Shown here in pieces: positions 10,804 through 23,355 of a stretch of DNA of 64,000 nucleotides. The position numbers and the translations under genes are program-made. Source of the DNA: Hydrangea macrophylla (lineage: Eukaryota; Streptophyta; Magnoliopsida; Cornales; Hydrangeaceae); assembly GCA_033977485.1 (NCBI GenBank), contig CM066984.1:111023191-111087190 (forward strand), written 5' to 3'. The notes beneath the pieces were generated by a model. The model was not told where the DNA came from. It searched no databases and saw only the letters and a program-made list of their open reading frames with translations. Position 1 is the first letter of the stretch. Each line of letters opens with the position of its first letter.

Positions 10804-10908
10804 ATGGTTGCACTATGGAATACTACCAGCTATTTTGTTTTTCTATTTCTTTTTGTTTCTCTTTCGGAGATTTGCGTCGTCACTTCGGCTAGTAAGGTGA
10901 TGGGCGTT

Positions 10909-10939
<31 letters not shown>

Positions 10940-13900
10940 TGAAATTTCAGTGTTATAGTACGATAAAATTGAATTTACAGGGTTCTCGATATCTCAAATT
11001 GTTAATGGGTGTTTATTGTTTTTGCAGGTTCATGTGGTTTATATGGGTAGCAAAGGTGATAGTAGTGAGGACCCAGATGAGATTTTGAGGCAAAACCACC
11101 AAATGTTAACCGATGTTCACAAAGGAAGGTTAACCCAATTTTTAACTTTTGATTTCCAAGTTCCAACTCTCTTTCTTTCTTTTTCTTTAGTGGTCTGTTT
11201 GGTTGGTTTCGTTTTGATTGTGTCGTTTTGTTGATGACCCAAATAACTGGGTTTGTTATTACAGCATCGAACAAGCCAAACAATCTCATGTATATAGTTA
11301 TAGGCATGGTTTCAGAGGATTTGCAGCAAAATTGACAGAGCAACAAGCTTCTGAAATGGCCAGTAAGTTCGATTTTTCTGATGTTCATTAACTCTGAAAT
11401 CATTGCACTAAATCAATACTCCACAATACATGATTACTAATTTACTGTGTGTGTGTGTGTGTGTGTGTATCAAAATAGAGATGCCAGGAGTGGTATCTGT
11501 TTTCCCAAATATGAGGAGGAGGCTACATACAACTCATTCTTGGGATTTCATGGGGCTTTTGGGAGAAGAAACCATGGAAATCCCAGGGTTTTCCACCAAG
11601 AATCAAGTCAATGTCATCATTGGTTTCATTGACACAGGTTAGTTGTTATTGTCATCTGAAGTACTTAATTTTTTTTTGGCAACAGAATTGTTGCATTAAT
11701 TGATGTGAATGGCCAAATATGCAGTTGTATATTCATGGACCCCTGGCCTCCTTCATTTATTAGTTTGATACCTCTCTCTCTTCCTAGGAATAGGCCTATA
11801 ATTCCTTTCATTTAATGCACACTAGTTGGGGACCAATAGAGGTTCAAGATGAATGGAGTATTTATTAGTAACATCTATATTTAATGTTTATTTAAGACAT
11901 AACTAGAAGGCCAAGAAGGGTCTTCCGGATTTAATTCTATAATTTTGAACTAAATCAATTTTTTTTTTTTTTCATACGTGAGTATATTATTTTGAAATCT
12001 TCTTTTTGGCAATCTTTTCCTTTTGAGCTATGAAACTCGCATACTCCAAAAAGGCCGCCACACCTGCACTTAGTGAGCACCGAGTGCGGGTGCGGGAGGG
12101 ACTCGTTTGGGGTGCGGCTGGGGTGTTATTTTTATTTTTTCATTTTTTAATTAAAATTTTAATTTTTTTTTAAATGGGTGGCTTCAGGAGCGTATCCAGA
12201 AATCTCATCCAGTGGGTACCAATCAGGGACTTAGGCTATGCGGGGGTTCTTGGGCAGCGGCCTCGAGGAGATTTTTTTTTGGTTTACTTATGCATAATTA
12301 TGTGTAGAATTGATTTTATGTCCAAAATGTTCTAATAACACCATACAATTTTTAATATAACCTTTTTATTTTTAGTAGTTTTTGGGCACATTTTCAGTGA
12401 AGTTGTACATTATCAAACGAACTGAAAAAAAAAAAATGCAAAGCTAAAACTTTTCATTGATAGAACTTAATTGGGTTATCAAGCAAACCCTTAGGTACAT
12501 TTGATAAATCTGAAAATTAAGTACTGGAAATTAAGTGTTGTATTTTACGTACTGAAAATTTTAAGCGATTAAATTTGCAAAACTAAAAATAGTGTTTCAA
12601 GTATTGAAAGCGACCGCATTCAACGGTGAGTATTTTCAGTAGATAGATAGATAGTGGGGTTTCCTAAGCAATATTTATAAAACAAGGGGCTGAAAACCAA
12701 ATCAATTTTTCAAAAAAAAAAAGAAAAAAGAAAACAAAAAAGGGAGCTGAGAGAGTCGAACGCAGGCCCTTTGGGTTGAAACCAATGTAACCAACCACTA
12801 GGGCAATCTCTTCCATAGCCTAAATGTAGAAAAATTTAGGTACCATGGTGCCCACTCGTTCCCATGTAGCTACACCCCTGGGTGGCTTTGTGACGTTACT
12901 TACTTGCCTATGTAGCAATTTTTGGTTATCATGATTTTTTTGCTTGTTAATTACTCCCTCCGTCCCATATTAAGAGTCTCTTTTGGAAATTCCAACTTAT
13001 TATGGGGACAACCTTGATTTTGGTGAGATTTTCAACTTTTCAATATTGCCCTTTTTGAAATTCAAAATTATAGTGTCACATCAAAAGAAAGAGAGGGAAG
13101 AGTTGGATATAATAAAGGACAAATTTGGAAAGTGTATATTAAAGTATTTTGACTTTTCAAAGAGGACTCTTAAAATGGGACATCAAAAAATGGCATCAAG
13201 GACTCTAAATATGGGACAGAGGGAGTACTATTTGTGGCTTAATTGGGAAAAAAAAAGAGTGAAAACTAGAGGATGAAGTGGTAGAATAATTCATATATAG
13301 TAATATATAAATTGCATTTTTAATATTTTACCGAACTCTCCGCACCTGCACCGGTGCTTCCTAGCTTTTGAGCCAATTTTATGGAATGCTTATTTTTGGA
13401 GAGTTCTTAACCTCTTATGCACAGAACTATGATTATGTTTTTTGCTCTGGAAGCACATATAAGCACCCATGATATGCCAAGGGAGTATATGTTGAACTTA
13501 AATCAATCTCTCTGAGTCTCTCTATCTCAGATCTCAGAAAGAAAAAAACATATAAATATGTGTACGTAGACATATAGTAATTGGTTATTGTAATCATGCA
13601 TGAATCAGGAATATGGCCTGAATCCCCGAGTTTTAGTGACGCGGGCATGCCTCCAGTGCCAGAAAGCTGGAAGGGGCAATGCCAACCAGGGGAAGCATTC
13701 AATGTCTCATCTTGCAACAGGTTTCGTGTATTGTCATATTCCCAAATGTGTTGTATATATTTCATTGACTGTTTCATTAGATTAATCCTTAGTATTCTGG
13801 TAAAAAATTTAACGATACAGGAAAGTGATTGGAGCAAGATATTATTTGAGTGGCTATGAGGCTGAAGAAGATTCAGCAAAGGCGGTCTCATTCAGATCCC

Positions 13901-16880
13901 CAAGAGATAGCTCTGGCCATGGCAGCCACACAGCCTCCATTGCTGCTGGTCGCTATGTGACGAACATGAATTATAAGGGGCTCGCCGCAGGAGGAGCTAG
14001 AGGAGGTGCACCAATGGCCAGGATCGCAGTATACAAAACTTGTTGGGATTCGGGTTGCTATGATGTTGATTTACTGGCTGCCTTTGATGACGCAATCAGG
14101 GACGGTGTTGATCTCTTGTCTCTGTCTCTGGGTCCCGATGCTCCTCAAGGGGATTATTTCAGTGATGCCATCTCTGTGGGGGCATTCCACGCTGCTAGCC
14201 ATGGAATTGTGGTAGTTGGTTCGGTCGGAAATGAAGGAAATCAAGGGTCTGCAACAAACCTTGCTCCATGGATGATCACTGTTGCTGCTAGTTCAACGGA
14301 TAGGGATTTCGTATCTGATATCATATTGGGAAATGACACTTACTTCACGGTAATGTCGCTTGTGCTGCTTTTGGTGTGGAACTTTCTTTTCTTGGTACAT
14401 GTATCAATATTTATATAGTTTCGATGTAGAGAGAAAAAACAAATTCAAATTACCGTAAAGAGATAAAGATATGAAAGAGAGTGAGAGTTATTTGCTATAT
14501 AAGTTCCCCCTAATTCAATGTCCTCTCAAACAATCGCAAAAGCAAGTAAGACTTGGTTTTTTTTGGAAAAAGTATAGTACAAAAAAAAGGAAGTGTTGGA
14601 ATGCAACTTTGAACTAAATTAGCAACGAGGAGAATATTGTAATTTCAATTTGGTGAGAATGCATTCTAACACTTCCCCTTACTCATTGACGTGTTCATGG
14701 AGATTCAAGCAATTGATTCCCCTTATTTGTTCCGTGGAATAGGGTGAAAGTCTTAGTCTATTGGAAATGAATGCCTCCACAAGGGTCATCTCTGCTTCTG
14801 AAGCCAATGGAGGATACTTCACTCCTTATCAATCCAGGTGAAGCGAAAGGTACTTGGGCTGCAAGTATAACTTATATTTCTTTGCATTCAAAGACAACCT
14901 TAACTTATTTTCTTTTCTCCTACTTGTTCCTCTAGTTTCTGTTTAGAGAGTTCATTGAATGCTACTAAGGTCAGCGGGAATGTTCTGGTGTGCCGACATG
15001 CTGAGAGTACGACTGAGTCCAAGCTTGCTAAAAGTGTGGCCGTTAAGGAAGCCGGTGGGGTTGGGATGATTCTCGTAGATGAAGCAGATAAGGATGTTGC
15101 CATTCCATTTGTGATCCCGGCAGCTATTGTGGGGAAGCGCGTAGGGAATAAGATCCTTTTGTATATCAATCACACAAGGTTCGTTTTGTATATAACTAGT
15201 ATTGAAATTTGGTGGGTGTGATATTATTTACACCAGCTGTATGCTAAGCAACTCTGTCATCATGAACAGCAAACCAATGGGTAAGATTTTCGCTGCAAAG
15301 ACTGTGTTAGGATCTCAATCAGCTCCTCGAGTAGCTTCATTTTCTTCAAAGGGTCCCAATGCCTTAACTCCTGAAATTTTGAAGGTTCATTTTGCTCTAG
15401 ATATCGACTGTTTTTACATTCTATCCTGGTGGTGTATAATATATATCCATATGTATATTCTTCTTCTTTCTGACTATTCTTCTTCTTAGCCTGATATCAC
15501 AGCCCCTGGATTGAATATCCTGGCAGCCTGGTCTCCAGCGATTGGAAAAATGCAATACAACGTTCTTTCTGGAACTTCGATGGCTTGCCCACATGTAACA
15601 GGAATCGCAGCCTTGATCAAATCGGTTCATCCATCTTGGTCTCCATCTGAAGTTAAATCTGCACTAATGACAACAGGTAATATTTACTACTGTCAGAATA
15701 ACTCTTCTGTAGCAGTATATTAAACTCTATGCAGCTGAGTTCCTGATTTTGTTTTGATAATTGAAACTTGGTTTAATATTGAATTATACATATCCCATTC
15801 ACTTTCTGAAAACAAAAAGAGTTTCTACTGTTTCTACACCTGTGAGAGAATGGTTTAATCTGCATGAATTGCTTGATAGTGTCCTGTGGAGGTGAAAATC
15901 TCACAACATATCGGGAAAGATTTTGGTCTGTGATTTTTGAGTGCTTGTGTGTGTGTTGTCTCTGTATAAACAAGTCGCTGCAGAATATTGAGGGTCTATT
16001 TGGGAAGGCTAAGAACCGGTTCTGTGGTTCTTTATTGAACCGGTTCTACATATTCAAGACTCAATTGCTTGGTAGATGCCATTTTATTGCACGAGTCCGT
16101 GTCTGATCTAAAATCAATGTTCTTTGTAAAACCAACATTAATTCTCATAAAAAATAAAAAAAATTTAAAAATAAACCCAGATACGAAAAGAGAGTGAGAC
16201 TGAATTTTGTCCTATTTTATGCATTCCCTATCAGATCCTGAGAGTCTGATATGTTCACGTATATTATGACTGTAACCTTGTCTATCCAAGAATCTGAAAT
16301 TTCAAAGGAAATTGCAGCTACTATTTGGGACAAGAATCAAAAACCTATCACAGTTGACCCTGTGGGAAGAAAGGCAAATGCATTTGATTATGGAGCCGGC
16401 TTTGTGGACCCCACAAGAGTTCTTGATCCTGGCCTCATCTATGATTCACAGCCAACAGATTACAAAGCCTTTCTATGTTCAACTGGTTACAGCGAGAAGT
16501 CATTGCGTCTGATCACAGGAGACAACAGTACGTGTAATCAAATTTTTTCGAAACCGTCTGATCTGAATTATCCGTCCATCACAGTGCCCAATCTCAAGGA
16601 CAACTTCTCAGTGACCCGGACCGTGAAAAATGTCGGGAACCCGAGAAGCATTTACAGGGCAGCAGTTTCTGCTCCGGAGGGAATTAGTGTAACTGTGGTG
16701 CCCCAGATATTAATATTCGAAAATTATGGTCAGAAAATCAATTTCACTGTGAATTTCAAGGTGGTTGCTCCATTAGAGGGCTACGCATTTGGGTTCTTGT
16801 CATGGACCAATATAAAATTGCGGGTCACGACCCCACTGGTTGTTCGGGTGGTCCCGTCCAACTTGACATTATTGAGATAA
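10804..16880 (+). CDS. Secreted subtilisin-like serine protease (plant subtilase, S8), 11 exons
   Basis: Joining exons 10804-10896, 11028-11128, 11265-11362, 11479-11637, 13609-13720, 13821-14349, 14743-14837, 14936-15178, 15270-15384, 15490-15676 and 16318-16880 gives an uninterrupted 764-residue protein. Every intron is GT..AG, and the length is normal for plant subtilases. Seen in order: a hydrophobic signal peptide (about 1-28); an I9-type propeptide beginning VHVVYMG (about 32-114), with LHTTHSWDF marking the probable maturation site; the catalytic Asp in GFIDTGIWPES (D149); His in [10 protein letters not shown] (H221); the oxyanion Asn in GSVGNEGN (N325); a PA-like insert (about 355-470); Ser in [13 protein letters not shown] (S545); and a C-terminal fibronectin-III-like region. 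All four key residues are present, so the enzyme looks active. Such proteases are exported to the apoplast, where they cleave cell-wall and prohormone proteins; the substrate here is unknown. The start was chosen because it opens the signal peptide. Intron 4 (1971 bp) is full of transposon debris, and the first residue of exon 11 depends on a weak acceptor. I could not assign the subfamily. Confidence 0.93.
12745..12825 (-). mobile_element. Possible tRNA-derived SINE head
   Basis: On the minus strand, TTGCCCTAGTGGTTGG resembles a polymerase III A box and GCGTTCGACTCTC a B box, about 35 bp apart. They are followed by a T-rich tail (the A-rich tract on the plus strand at 12711-12745). This layout fits a short tRNA-related SINE. 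It does not fold as a complete tRNA, and no target-site duplication was read. Confidence 0.35.
12954..13225. mobile_element. 272-bp Stowaway MITE inside the subtilase intron
   Basis: The ends CTCCCTCCGTCCCATATT and AATATGGGACAGAGGGAG are inverted and bracketed by the TA dinucleotide duplication expected of Tc1/mariner insertion (12952-12953, 13226-13227). GAGTCTC/GGACTCT words continue the pairing inward. It is non-coding. Confidence 0.9.
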
Positions 16881-17873
16881 CAGGCTGAATCTAAAGATGT
16901 ACATTCTTGAAGAAGATAGCACTAGCATACAAAATGAAATGCTATTGCAGACTCTGAAAGTAAGATTAGTGTCATGTCATTAGTTATTTACAGTTTACAT
17001 TTTCTTGAAGCTGGCAAGGAGTGATTTAATGGAGTCATTTTGTTAAAGAAAATAACTTACGGTAGGAGAATTTAATTCTAGAATTCATTCTCCATATTAT
17101 CTGGTTGCTTTGATGTTTTCCCTCCTCCCTTAACACATGTTCTGTGAATCATTATATATTGATAGTTGATATCATAGTGCATACAATCAAGTACATTCAA
17201 CTCTTTTTCTTTTTTTTCCTCTCTCCGAATTGGTGGGACATGGGGTTCTTAAGTTTGGTGGAAATAGAACAAACTGGCCTGCAACAAGCAGTTCATTTTC
17301 TCATTGATTTCAATATTTGCTGTTCTAATTTTCTTCCCCAGTATCATGTATGCACCATTCCCTTACAAAGGCAGAGACATATTTCCTTGGTCCCCACAAG
17401 ATTATCTTTACACACACACACACACACACACACACTAGGTGCGAGTGCAAGGACTGTCTAGTACGAAAGCAATGGTAGAAGCTCGGGCTTACATGTGAAA
17501 GATCACATGTTTATATCCAAAGTTGTGCCAAACAAACCAAAAGTTAGAACCGTATCCAATCTACCTTCCAGCAATGCTCGTGAGCGGGGGCTACCAGAAA
17601 GGTAATATAACCCTTTTTACATACACAAACAACTTTGGTGGATGACACATGAAAATCTATGTTGCGTTTAGAACTTACGTATCACACAGCAGTATATATT
17701 GAAGGGCATAGAGAGTGGTCATGAGAAAATGAGAAGTCCTTCCCCCGAGGTAGTATACCTTGTGCACACTTTTGGGCTGCTTTGTGGTCACCAATGATCT
17801 ACTTCCACATCAACCACTCAGGGGGAGAACTAGGCGAACACGACGAGGATGCCGCACTTTGAGTGAGGGAGAT
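16881..17873. other. Subtilase 3' flank and gene-free spacer
   Basis: This probably includes the subtilase 3' UTR. It then runs through AT-rich sequence with a (CA)n tract at about 17410-17435. No second gene is visible before the retroelement nest that starts at 17874. Confidence 0.5.
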
Positions 17874-18227
17874 TGTGAGATCCCATCTCACATCGGATAA
17901 ATATAAAAAGTTAGTCTGATATATGTAGAACCAGTGGGCTATTAGTAACAACTTGGGCTTAAGTATTTTAAGGGCCAATGTGGCAGGCCCGTCAAGTTGT
18001 TGGGCTAGTGAACCACAAGGGGCGTTACAAATGGTATCGGGGCCTCTACCTCTCTCTGGAGCCTCTACTCTTCTGCCACACCGCTCATGGCGCCCTTACG
18101 AGACCAGGGTTGGCGCTGATACCATTTGTAACGCCCCAAGTGATCCACTAGCCCAACAACTTGACGGGTCTACCGCATTGGCCCTTAAAATGCTTAAGCT
18201 CAAGTTGCTTGTAGTAGCCCTCTTGGT

Positions 18228-18409
18228 TGTTGGAATTAGGGGATTTGATCCCAGATTTTATTCTGTTATTTATGGTCATATTGTCCACATTTAAGTTATT
18301 TTATTTCTTTCTTTTTTCTTGTTATTTCCTTTCCTTCTTTATTCACAGTGTAACATTATATAAACCTTGGGATGTACTGTAATAAAAATCATCTTTTTCC
18401 TAATCTTCT
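18228..18409 (+). repeat. Copia 5' LTR
   Basis: 182 bp, matching 23174-23355 with a modest number of substitutions (for example GGGATTTGATCCC against GGGATGTGATCAC at the start). It contains the polyadenylation-like AATAAAAATC near the end. The terminus is not the canonical CA. Confidence 0.8.
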
Positions 18410-18734
18410 GCCAACACCACCACCACCACTACGCTGCAACCCAGCCAGGCAACAGACCCCCTAATACATCACACGACTGACACTCGGCAAACGTGGGCAA
18501 CCGGAAACTCGATTACCCGACTGACAGTTAAGAGCACATGAATTGCTCTAATACATCACACAAGCCCTAACAAGGGCTGAAGAGATGCAGCCGGAAGGCC
18601 GCGGAACAGTGGAGGTGGCGCCGCAAGGAGGAGAGACTCCTAGAAGTTGCGGCGCAGGCTGGTGGTGCCTGGGTGGGTGTCGGTTGGGTTGTTGGGGGCT
18701 AGGAAGACTGTCGGCGAGTGGAAGGGGTGGTTTT

Positions 18735-18888
18735 CTGGGATATTCTTCCATGTCCAAAGGTTATCGTTACTATGATCCTATCACACGTCATTTGTATCAC
18801 TCTTTGGATGTCACTTTTTTTAAAACGGTTCCATTTTTTACAGGTGCTTCTTCCTCTCTAGAAACTCCACTCGAGCATGTTGTGGATG
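18735..18888 (+). pseudogene. Copia integrase C-terminal fragment
   Basis: The translation includes FLGYSSMSKGYRYYDP followed by LYHSLDVTFF, the conserved stretch at the end of the Copia integrase region that leads into the linker to reverse transcriptase. The frame runs in phase up to the target-site copy at 18884-18888 and then enters the inserted element, which supplies a stop. Everything upstream in the Copia polyprotein is deleted. Confidence 0.8.
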
Positions 18889-19178
18889 ATTGACAAACAT
18901 TGAATATTGCACATTCATGTACCAATATAATAGACATAATACTCATTTAATCCCCTAAATTCTTAGTTTTACATGCATATTTGAATTAATATAATTTAAC
19001 AGTGATGTCACTCAAATGCATGTAATTATTTGTTTTTACATATTTTATATCTTTAGGTAAAAATGAAGTGAAATAAAGGGAAGGAAAGAAGTAGCAATCA
19101 CACTGTAGTATCTCCTATAGTTAGTCAAACATGAATAGTGAACAAATAGTAAAATTACTGTTTGAATAGTAAAAATCC

Positions 19179-19209
<31 letters not shown>

Positions 19210-21305
19210 CGAAAAGCACTGCATCCAAACTTTGGATGCTTGTTACATTTTTTTATCATTTTATTTCTTTCCTTTTCTCAACTGTCTCTTTCTCACACTC
19301 TCTCTCTGTCTTTTCTGCAGCTCATTTCAACACTGTCAGAGAACACGCGAACAGAAGAAAAAAATGGCAGCTGATGTATGAAGTGATGAATTCATCACTT
19401 AACCTCGCCTATAAAAAGAGACGAGAAGGGGAGCAACCAAGAGACAGCAAGCTCCACACAACACACAATCACTGAGAGAATAGTTTAGGGGAGGTTATTA
19501 TGTGAGCACTTTATATTGTCCCTAGAAATAGGAAACTTTAGTTTTTTTCTTTGCCTTTTCTAGTTCTAGTAGTTGTAAAATTTTACTTTTATGTAATTGA
19601 TGATTTTATGTTCAAAAATATGTAGCAAAACTTTGTGTACTATATTTCTTAAAAATAAAATATTTGTTTTCTTGTATGACCTTTGTCAATTTGTAGTAGT
19701 AAAATAGTCTTATTTAAATTTAGATTTAATATCTTTAGTCTAGTAGTACTTATAGTTGTCCCCTAAAATAGTTAGAAACTCCAAATTTCTAATTTTTATA
19801 GCAATATTTTTATTCACTAGAAGATAGATTTTGCGATTAAATGCCAGATTTTTTTAGCCACGTAGTTGTTGTAATCACCTACTAAAGTCCAAAAGCACAC
19901 CATATTCATATCTCACTCCAAAAGTATATTTGGATTTGGTTTGGCCTTATTTGTGTTCTTGGAGTTCAACCACTGTGACCCCACAAGAATCCAAAGTCAA
20001 AGGTTTAGTATTTTATTTTTGGTTCAGTATTTCCATTTATGTATATTTTATTAGCCTAGTTGTACTAAACTTTGCTATTTTGCAGATTCCACAAATTCAA
20101 CCCCAGCTCATATTAAGTAGAAAAATAATATAAAATAATATTATATTTCACTCTTACCTTAGTTTTACAACTTTAGTTTTAATTGAGCAGTCACTGTTTA
20201 CACCTATTTAATTTATCTTTTAATTTTATTTCGAAGACAGTTTCAATTCCAAAATGGTAGGCTAAAACTTTAATTGGGGATATGTAATAAAAACTTAGAA
20301 ACCACAGCTTCTGTGCACTAAACTTAAATGGACAAATTTATCTGGATGAGTTATTTTTCCATTTATGGCCAAAAATATCTATGTATCTATAGTTTATGAC
20401 CATTTAACATGTTTATATACTATGGCTATAATGGGCTCAAAAGATTATATATATTTGAAATAAAAAGCCTAATTATGTGGATTGTCAAACTATGCCTTTT
20501 GTCATAAAAAAAAACCTAGCATACTCAAACAACTCACATGACAAAGTTAATATTTCAAATATGTGCTTATATATATTTCTATCCAATAATGGATAGGCAA
20601 TTGTGTAGTGGCAGAGTGGTGGGGACTGGACGCTGAATAACCCACGTCCGCAGCGGGGCACGGTTCGAACCTGGCTACTGCCCAATTCCCTATTTATTTT
20701 TTCTTTAAACCAAACGACGTCGTTTCATATCAAACCTGACACACTTGATATGACCCTGACTAGTGGAAGTTTATTTTTAAATAAAGAATGACTCTGCGGT
20801 CTTAAATGCCAAATGCTTTTCAAATGCACAAAAGTTGTGGGATCTAGTGTTGGTTTGCATATTCCCAATTCCTTTAAATCATTTTCCCCTAGTTAATTAA
20901 TATTTCCTGTTTTATAATAGTTTTGCTTAAATATCTGTATTATTTCCATCTTTCGCTATTGTTAAATCTAAAAAGTTTATCTTACAAAAATTTAGCTTAT
21001 ATATATTTTTCTTCATTTTCTTACTAGTATGTTAGTTAATTTATTTTGCACTGTGAAAATCTTTACCATAAACTGTTAAAAAAAAAATAGCTTTAATTAC
21101 TTTTATTGCAAACATATAAAAATTAGTAGTTTAGTAAAATCCCAGAAAAATCCATCATCTTTTATTTTCTTTTTAGTGACAAAATAGTTATATACTTAAC
21201 TTTATAAAATTTTATTCCGTTCCCTGTGGGTTCGACCTGGACTTCCAGAACTTTATTACTTGTACGATCACCTACACTTGGGTGTGATAAGAAAACGCGT
21301 CAATA
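18889..21305 (+). mobile_element. 2417-bp solo-LTR-like insertion inside Copia pol
   Basis: It is flanked by an exact 5-bp duplication GGATG (18884-18888, 21306-21310). Its outer bases are inverted (ATTGAC.. / ..GTCAATA). It carries a TATA box (TATAAAAA at 19410-19417) followed by a leader-like stretch. Near its right end is TCCCTGTGGGTTCGACCTGG, a phrase I associate with the U5 end of large plant Gypsy LTRs. Removing the insert and one TSD copy joins the Copia reading frame exactly, which confirms both boundaries. It has no internal coding region. The termini are not TG..CA, so the superfamily call is tentative. Confidence 0.7.
20600..20690 (+). other. Polymerase III-like A/B boxes (tRNA-like sequence)
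   Basis: TAGTGGCAGAGTGGTGG resembles an A box and GGTTCGAACCTGG is a good B box, roughly 50 bp apart. It does not fold into a convincing cloverleaf, so a tRNA gene is unlikely. It could be a SINE head or a chance feature inside the LTR-like insertion. Confidence 0.25.
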
Positions 21306-23165
21306 GGATGTCGTCAATGATATCTCAGTCCTTCCTCGCCCTATGCCTATTCTTGATATACCCAGTGACTCTTTGCCTCCGGTCATTACAAATGACCCAT
21401 TACGGGTGTACTCTCGTTGTCCTCGCTCTCCGGACCCCATGCCATCATCTTCTTCGGGATCAAGTATCTCATCTCCTCTTTTAGTCTCTGATGTTGCTCC
21501 TCTTGTTATCCTACTCGTATTCGTCGTCCTCATTCACGTTATATTCTTTCAAGTAGTACTAACCATCCAATTTCTAAGTATGTCTTTTATCAGGGTCTGT
21601 CAAAACCATTTAGCTCCTTTGTTAGTACAGTTGATTCTGTCTCCATTCCTCGCTCTGTTCATGAAGCTCTCCAGAATCCAAAGTGGGTGGCTGCTATGAA
21701 AACAAAAATGAGTGCTCTTCAGTATAATCATACTTGGGAACTTGTCTCTCTCCCGAATGGTGAACGTATAACTGGCTGTAAGTAGGTCTTCAGTATTAAG
21801 TATTTGGCAAACAGCACCATTGACCGATATAAGGCCAGTCTTGTGGCTAAGGGCATCACACAGGTTCCAGGTAAGGATTTCGGGGCCACTTTTGCTCCGG
21901 TTGCTAAACTGACTATAGTCCGGCTTCTTGTTTCTCTTGCTGCTTCTTATTCTTGGCCTCTTTATCAGCTTGCTGTCAAGAGCGCGTTTCTTAATGGTGA
22001 TTTGTTTAAAGTTATCCATATACACCCCCCTCCTGGTTTTCGGACTCAGGGGGAGTATTCGGGGAAAGTTTGTCGCCTCAGAAAATCTATTTATGGATTG
22101 AAGCAGTTTTCTTGTGCATGGTTCAGCCGGTTTAGTGATGTGGTGCTTACTATGTGATTTATTTGCGGCCATTCCGACTGTACTTGCTTTATTTGTCGTA
22201 ATTCCAAAGGGCAATGTATCATTATCTCTGTTTATGTTGACGATATTATTATTATAGGAGATGATGCGTCTGGTATTGTACAAGTGAAGCGTTCTCTTGG
22301 AATATCGTTCGACATTAAGGATTTGGGTCCTCTGAGGTATTTTCTTGGCATTGAGGTGGTCCGGTCCCGCCAAGGTATTTCGTTATCTCCTCCAATATAC
22401 GGGAATGCTTGGATGTAGACCTGCTTCTTCTTCTATGGATCCAAATCATAAGTTGACTGCTGAATTGGGAGAGCCATTACCAGATCCCTCTGTATATCAG
22501 CGTCTTGTGGGTCGTCTCATCTATTTGACGAACACAAGACCGGATCTGACTTTTGCTGTTAGTGTTGTGAGTCAATTTATGCACTCACCACGTACTTCAC
22601 ATCTTGATGCTGCTTATCATATTCTCCGATATCTCAAGGCTTGTCCTGGTCTTGGTCTTTTCTTTTAGACAGAAGCTCAATCAGGTCTCTCATGTTTTAC
22701 TTATGCAGATTATGCAGGCTCAAAGGGTGATAGGCGCTCTACTTCTAGTTTTGTACTTTTCGAGGTGGTCATCTTATCTCCTGGAAAAGTAAAAAGCAAG
22801 CTCTTATCTTACGGTCTTCTGTTGAGGCCGAGTACCGTGCGATGGTTCAGGGTTCATGTGAACTCATATGGCTTCGTTCCCTTCTTGGTGAATTAAGCTT
22901 CCCAGTGGTAGACGTATCTACGTTATTTTGCGACAACATGTCTACAATTATGTTATCATCTGATTCAGTTCTTCATGAGAGAACTAAACATATAGAGGTC
23001 GACATTCATTTCATTCGGGAAAAAGTTCGGTTAGGAGTCATAACACCGAGCTTTGTTCCTTCATCAGATCAGACCGCTGATATGTTCACTAAGTCCGTTG
23101 GTCCAACACTTCTACATTCGTCGCTTGGCAAGCTTGGTCTCATCAACATCTTCGCCACAACTTAA
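21306..23165 (+). pseudogene. Copia reverse transcriptase and RNase H, disrupted
   Basis: After the linker come recognisable Copia pol blocks in order. Reverse transcriptase: a VAKGITQVPGKDF-like start, LAVKSAFLNGDL, KSIYGLKQ, then the YVDD active-site block encoded near 22232. Next are DIKDLGPLRYFLGI, the GRLIYLTNTRPDLTFAVSVV block, and RNase H with SWKSKKQ, SSVEAEYRAM and the terminal ERTKHIEVDIHFIREKV. The frame is broken by several stops and shifts (for example near 21785, 22155, 22390 and 22668), so no functional enzyme is encoded. It ends just before the polypurine tract and 3' LTR. Confidence 0.88.
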
Positions 23166-23173
23166 GGGGGGAG

Positions 23174-23355
23174 TGTTGGAATTAGGGGATGTGATCACGA
23201 ATTTTATTATGTTATTTATGGTCATGTTGACCACATTTAAGTTATTTTATTTCTTTCCTTTTTCTTGTTATTTCCTTTCATTCTTTATTCACAGTGTAAC
23301 ATTATATAAATCTTGGGATGTATAGTAATAAAAATCATCTTTTTCCCAATCTTCT
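23174..23355 (+). repeat. Copia 3' LTR
   Basis: The second copy of the 182-bp terminal repeat, directly after the polypurine tract. The inverted TRIM LTR resumes right after it. Confidence 0.85.

Larger units (their letters stand above)
11638..13608 (+). other. Subtilase intron 4, loaded with transposon debris
   Basis: This intron splits the codon just after the catalytic Asp. At 1971 bp it is about three times the next longest intron (641 bp). It contains a full Stowaway MITE, two partial copies of the GTTTGATAACCC MITE placed end to end (about 12360-12670), a tRNA-like SINE candidate, and low-complexity AT DNA. Splice sites at both ends look normal. Confidence 0.8.
18228..23355 (+). mobile_element. 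Decayed Ty1/Copia retrotransposon, internally deleted and interrupted
   Basis: Two 182-bp direct repeats, both starting TGTTGGAATTAGGGGAT (18228-18409 and 23174-23355), are the LTRs. A polypurine tract TTAAGGGGGGAG directly precedes the second. Pol sequence between them is in the order integrase end, reverse transcriptase, RNase H, as in Copia. Gag, protease and most of integrase are missing: only about 320 bp of unrelated GC-rich sequence separates the first LTR from the integrase end. No clear PBS follows the first LTR. A 2417-bp insert splits the coding part. Flanks TTGGT (18223-18227) and TTTGT (23356-23360) may be the 5-bp TSD. Confidence 0.85.

Noticed and set aside
20600..20690. A tRNA gene
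   Set aside because: A and B boxes are present, but acceptor, D and T stems do not pair together in a standard cloverleaf.
21600..22373. Minus-strand open frame of 257 codons
   Set aside because: It is exactly antisense to the Copia reverse transcriptase blocks, and it has no domain of its own.
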